Shown one piece after another: positions 6,490 through 7,965 of a stretch of 7,965 bases of DNA. Numbering within the stretch: the stretch's first letter is position 1; each line of letters begins with the position of its first letter. Source of the DNA: Verrucomicrobiota bacterium (GTDB lineage: Bacteria; Verrucomicrobiota; Verrucomicrobiae; Chthoniobacterales; UBA10450); contig QHOZ01000227.1 in NCBI GenBank assembly GCA_003219495.1, positions 1 through 7,965 of the forward strand, in the 5' to 3' direction. Under the pieces are notes generated by a model. It searched no databases. It was given only the letters and a program-made list of their open reading frames with translations, and was not told where the DNA came from. The position numbers and the translations under genes are program-made.

Positions 6490-6909
6490 TCATTGATCGA
6501 ATGAATCCGGGAAGATCATCGTCCCGTCTTTATCGAATGCGAAAGTCACCTTAGCTGAGCCTCCGTGTCCGTCGGAAGCGTGCCCGGAGTAAACGTGCCC
6601 GGCAAGGAGCTTCTCCGGTCGAATCATCGTGGTAAATCCAGGAGGCGTGACTCCGTACTCGATCGGTTGCTTCAGACCATGGCCGTTCAAGATGGACCAC
6701 ATCGCCCGCCACCGGTCATCTTCGGTCCGTATCGAAACGGTGAACGACTGGATGTCGATCTTCGGATGAGCGGCCGAATCAGGGTAAAACTCGAACCGGA
6801 TCGGCCGGCCCAATCGCCCGCTCGCCTTGCAAACAAATGAGTGCGACTTGGCCTCCGCAGAGATGCCCGTGAACACCAACAACATGACGGCAAGGACGCG
6901 CATTAGCAT
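6490..6909 (-). CDS. Small secreted protein of unknown function
   Basis: A 139-residue protein with a clear signal peptide: MLMR, a hydrophobic core (VLAVMLLVFTGI, 5-16) and a likely signal peptidase I site after SAEA (17-20). The mature part has one cysteine (27) and alternates short polar and hydrophobic stretches, suggesting a beta-rich fold (RFEFYPDS, TVSIRTEDDRW, AKVTFAFDKDG). I recognise no family. Periplasmic or extracellular location is inferred. The ATG at 6909 overlaps the right end of the attC-like site at 6908-7006 (ATTAGATG), so transcript leader and recombination site share bases; the second ATG two codons in is an alternative start. No Shine-Dalgarno is visible. Confidence 0.7.
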   Translation of the reverse strand: MLMRVLAVMLLVFTGISAEAKSHSFVCKASGRLGRPIRFEFYPDSAAHPKIDIQSFTVSIRTEDDRWRAMWSILNGHGLKQPIEYGVTPPGFTTMIRPEKLLAGHVYSGHASDGHGGSAKVTFAFDKDGTMIFPDSFDQ

Positions 6910-7006
6910 CTAATGAAACCAATCTGAGCGACCATGCGCGAGATCACTCTCCAGTTTTCTACTTTCTAATTTCACCCTTCTACTTTGCTTCATCGATTGG
7001 TTAGGT
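6908..7006 (-). repeat. attC-like integron recombination site
   Basis: On the minus strand it starts with the core ACCTAAC (7006-7000) four bases after the stop of the protease gene, continues CAATCGATGAAGC, then 50 or so bases of AAAGTAGAA-type filler, and ends GGTCGCTCAGATTGGTTTC followed by ATTAGAT (6914-6908). The inner elements TGAAGC and GCTCA pair with one bulged A, as expected for the extrahelical base of attC. The right core has A where the cleaved G of GTTRRRY should be, so the site may be inactive. Length is 99 bases, within the 57-141 range known for attC. Confidence 0.65.
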
Positions 7007-7010
7007 CGAT

Positions 7011-7778
7011 TTACTGCGTCGATCCGAGACTGCCAACAATGTACGCGTTACCAATGCCATGAATGACTGCGACAATCCACAAATTGCCGGATCTCCTGAA
7101 CAGCACCCCAAAGAACAGACCGATCGCGAAGATTGACGCGAGCATGGGAATCGCCAGCGGAGAGAAGTAGTGCCAGTGCAGAGGACCGAAAGTATAGAGA
7201 ACATTGGCCGCCAGAATGCCGATGACCGCGCCCCATCGGCGCACCAACTCCGACTGCAGAATCCCGCGGTAGACAACCTCCTGATAGAAGCCAAAGAAAA
7301 AATACGGAACGAAGACATTCGCCAGGACTCGTGGAGCAGAAGGTTGGGTCAGAATCGTTGCCAGACGCGGAGCGAACACAACCGGGAAAACAACGTTCGC
7401 GATAATCAACAGCTGAACAAAATACGACTTCTCGGTAGCAGTCCATTTGCGCCAGGGATTGAGCCCGATTTTCGACAGCCTCAGCCCTGCGACAAAACGA
7501 ACCGACAACAACGCACAGCCCAAGAAAAGCGGAACGAGAATCAAAAGTGGCAGAAGCGGGTAAAACAACCTGAACACTCCGAGCCGGAGTGCTTCGAGAA
7601 CCACGAAAATGACCAAGAGGCGCGTGCCCGCCGGCAAATCGTGCTGAGAGGCAGGCTTCTGGTCAAAAAGAAGGACGTGCCCCCGCAGGTGGACAAGCAG
7701 CCTGCGCCATATCGGAAGAGCCGGCGAGTCAGATCGCGGCTGTGCTCGGATTTCCGCTGGCGTCTTGCGCGTCCACAT
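7011..7778 (-). CDS. CPBP-family intramembrane protease (CAAX/Abi), with Gln in place of the first motif glutamate
   Basis: A 255-residue polytopic membrane protein. Hydrophobic segments lie at about 51-67, 73-98, 117-136, 152-165, 183-198, 208-226 and 231-249. The three CPBP motifs are present: QEVVYR (166-171) where the family has EExxxR, FGPLH (197-201, FxxxH) and HGIGN (240-244, HxxxN). Known members are glutamate-type intramembrane proteases related to Rce1, linked to prenyl-protein processing, bacteriocin self-immunity and abortive functions. The first motif glutamate, thought to activate water together with the motif 2 histidine, is CAG here, so activity is uncertain. I start at the ATG at 7778; a longer frame from a TTG at 7796 would begin inside the attC site and is less likely. 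The ATG is three bases after the core GTTAGGT, and the stop is four bases before the next core, the tight fit of an integron cassette. Confidence 0.85.
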   Translation of the reverse strand: MWTRKTPAEIRAQPRSDSPALPIWRRLLVHLRGHVLLFDQKPASQHDLPAGTRLLVIFVVLEALRLGVFRLFYPLLPLLILVPLFLGCALLSVRFVAGLRLSKIGLNPWRKWTATEKSYFVQLLIIANVVFPVVFAPRLATILTQPSAPRVLANVFVPYFFFGFYQEVVYRGILQSELVRRWGAVIGILAANVLYTFGPLHWHYFSPLAIPMLASIFAIGLFFGVLFRRSGNLWIVAVIHGIGNAYIVGSLGSTQ

Positions 7779-7781
7779 AAG

Positions 7782-7898
7782 ACCTAACGAGAACAAGCTG
7801 AGCGACGGCGGACGAGACCGCGCGCTTCGCTTTCACTTCATCCTTCATAATTTTTAATTCTTACTTTCTTCGCCTTTGGCTTCATCGTTTGGTTAGAC
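7782..7898 (-). repeat. attC-like integron recombination site, best preserved
   Basis: On the minus strand it runs from the left core GTCTAAC (7898-7892) to the right core GTTAGGT (7788-7782), both fitting RYYYAAC and GTTRRRY; they pair over all seven positions counting two G-T wobbles. Next inward are CAAACGATGAAGC on the left and GTCGCTCAGCTTGTTCTC on the right, with TGAAGC and GCTCA pairing around one bulged A. The middle holds the AT-rich repeat and a GC-rich stretch (CGCGCGGTCTCGTCCGCC). Length is 117 bases. The first codon of the protease gene follows three bases after the right core. Confidence 0.75.
7828..7874. repeat. AT-rich 47-bp repeat, copy 2 (within the attC-like site)
   Basis: Near-identical partner of 5485-5532, with four substitutions and one single-base gap. 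It occupies the variable middle of the attC-like site at 7782-7898. Such close similarity between the middles of two attC sites suggests one site arose from the other, since this part of attC usually varies freely. Confidence 0.75.
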
Positions 7899-7904
7899 CT
7901 CATA

Positions 7905-7940
7905 CTCTAATAAGCTGGATGCTTCATCGCTTGGTTAGGT
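7905..7940 (-). repeat. Extra attC left half, possibly a collapsed attC site
   Basis: On the minus strand ACCTAACCAAGCGATGAAGC (7940-7921) repeats the left half of the next site 42 bases upstream of it, with three differences in 20 positions. It is followed by ATCCAGCTTATTAGAG, where AAGC/GCTT and CTAA/TTAG can pair, so it may be a whole site shrunk to 36 bases. No gene fits between it and the next left core (7898). The remaining bases to the window edge (7941-7965) hold no recognisable gene; a stop such as TAA at 7954-7952 may end the gene of a cassette beyond the edge. Confidence 0.5.
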
Positions 7941-7965
7941 TTCTGGAACGGTTAGTGGTCAATAA

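Noticed and set aside
7170..7787. 205-codon plus-strand frame opposite the CPBP protease
   Set aside because: Very rich in Arg, Gln, Asn and Lys, without hydrophobic segments; it mirrors the codons of the membrane protein on the other strand.
7838..7885. A 15-codon frame starting at the ATG in the attC left half (MKPKAKKVRIKNYEG)
   Set aside because: It lies wholly within the recombination site, has no ribosome binding site, and the ATG is part of the conserved GATGAAGC element, so it is best explained as site sequence.
1..7965. CRISPR array
   Set aside because: The repeats that exist are few, unevenly spaced and placed at gene junctions; there are no regularly spaced repeats with unique spacers and no cas genes.

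Overview
The window is bacterial, moderately GC-rich DNA with nearly all genes on the minus strand. Few genes have a clear Shine-Dalgarno sequence. The gene content (a large unclassified GT-B-like glycosyltransferase, pterin carbinolamine dehydratase, an unusual peptidase/hydrolase pair, a cassette array) suggests an environmental Gram-negative bacterium. Verrucomicrobiota or a similar soil lineage is my best guess, but it rests on general resemblance only, because there is no phylogenetic marker except one tRNA.

Backbone half (1 to about 4900). Reading down the minus strand there is a two-gene unit: a gluzincin (M4/M36-type) metallopeptidase without a signal peptide (2972-4882), then, three bases after its stop, a metallo-beta-lactamase (MBL)-fold hydrolase of the ComEC-like type (1505-2968). 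A tRNA-Arg(ACG) gene lies on the plus strand (1404-1477), convergent with the MBL gene. Next come a glycosyltransferase-like protein (160-1350) and, at the left edge, the first 35 codons of a pterin-4a-carbinolamine dehydratase (1-106).

Cassette half (about 4948 to 7965). Five small genes lie head to tail on the minus strand: a CPBP-family intramembrane protease, a secreted protein of unknown function, a secreted NTF2-like (DUF4440/SnoaL) protein, a four-helix membrane protein and a single-helix membrane protein. Several gaps between them carry integron attC-like recombination sites. Three left half-sites share the pattern RYCTAACCAANCGATGAAGC, and the matching right halves end in GTTAGGT, ATTAGAT and GTTAGGC. 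Gene ends and starts sit right against these sites, as in integron gene cassettes. I therefore read this half as part of an integron cassette array, or a cluster of attC sites lacking an integrase (CALIN); no integrase is visible here. Some sites look decayed and one half-site is duplicated, which suggests an old, partly fixed array. The array appears to stop just before the metallopeptidase gene.

Functional links: the peptidase and the MBL hydrolase are probably co-transcribed and may act together in the cytoplasm, but their substrates cannot be read from the sequence. The cassette genes are probably independent of one another.
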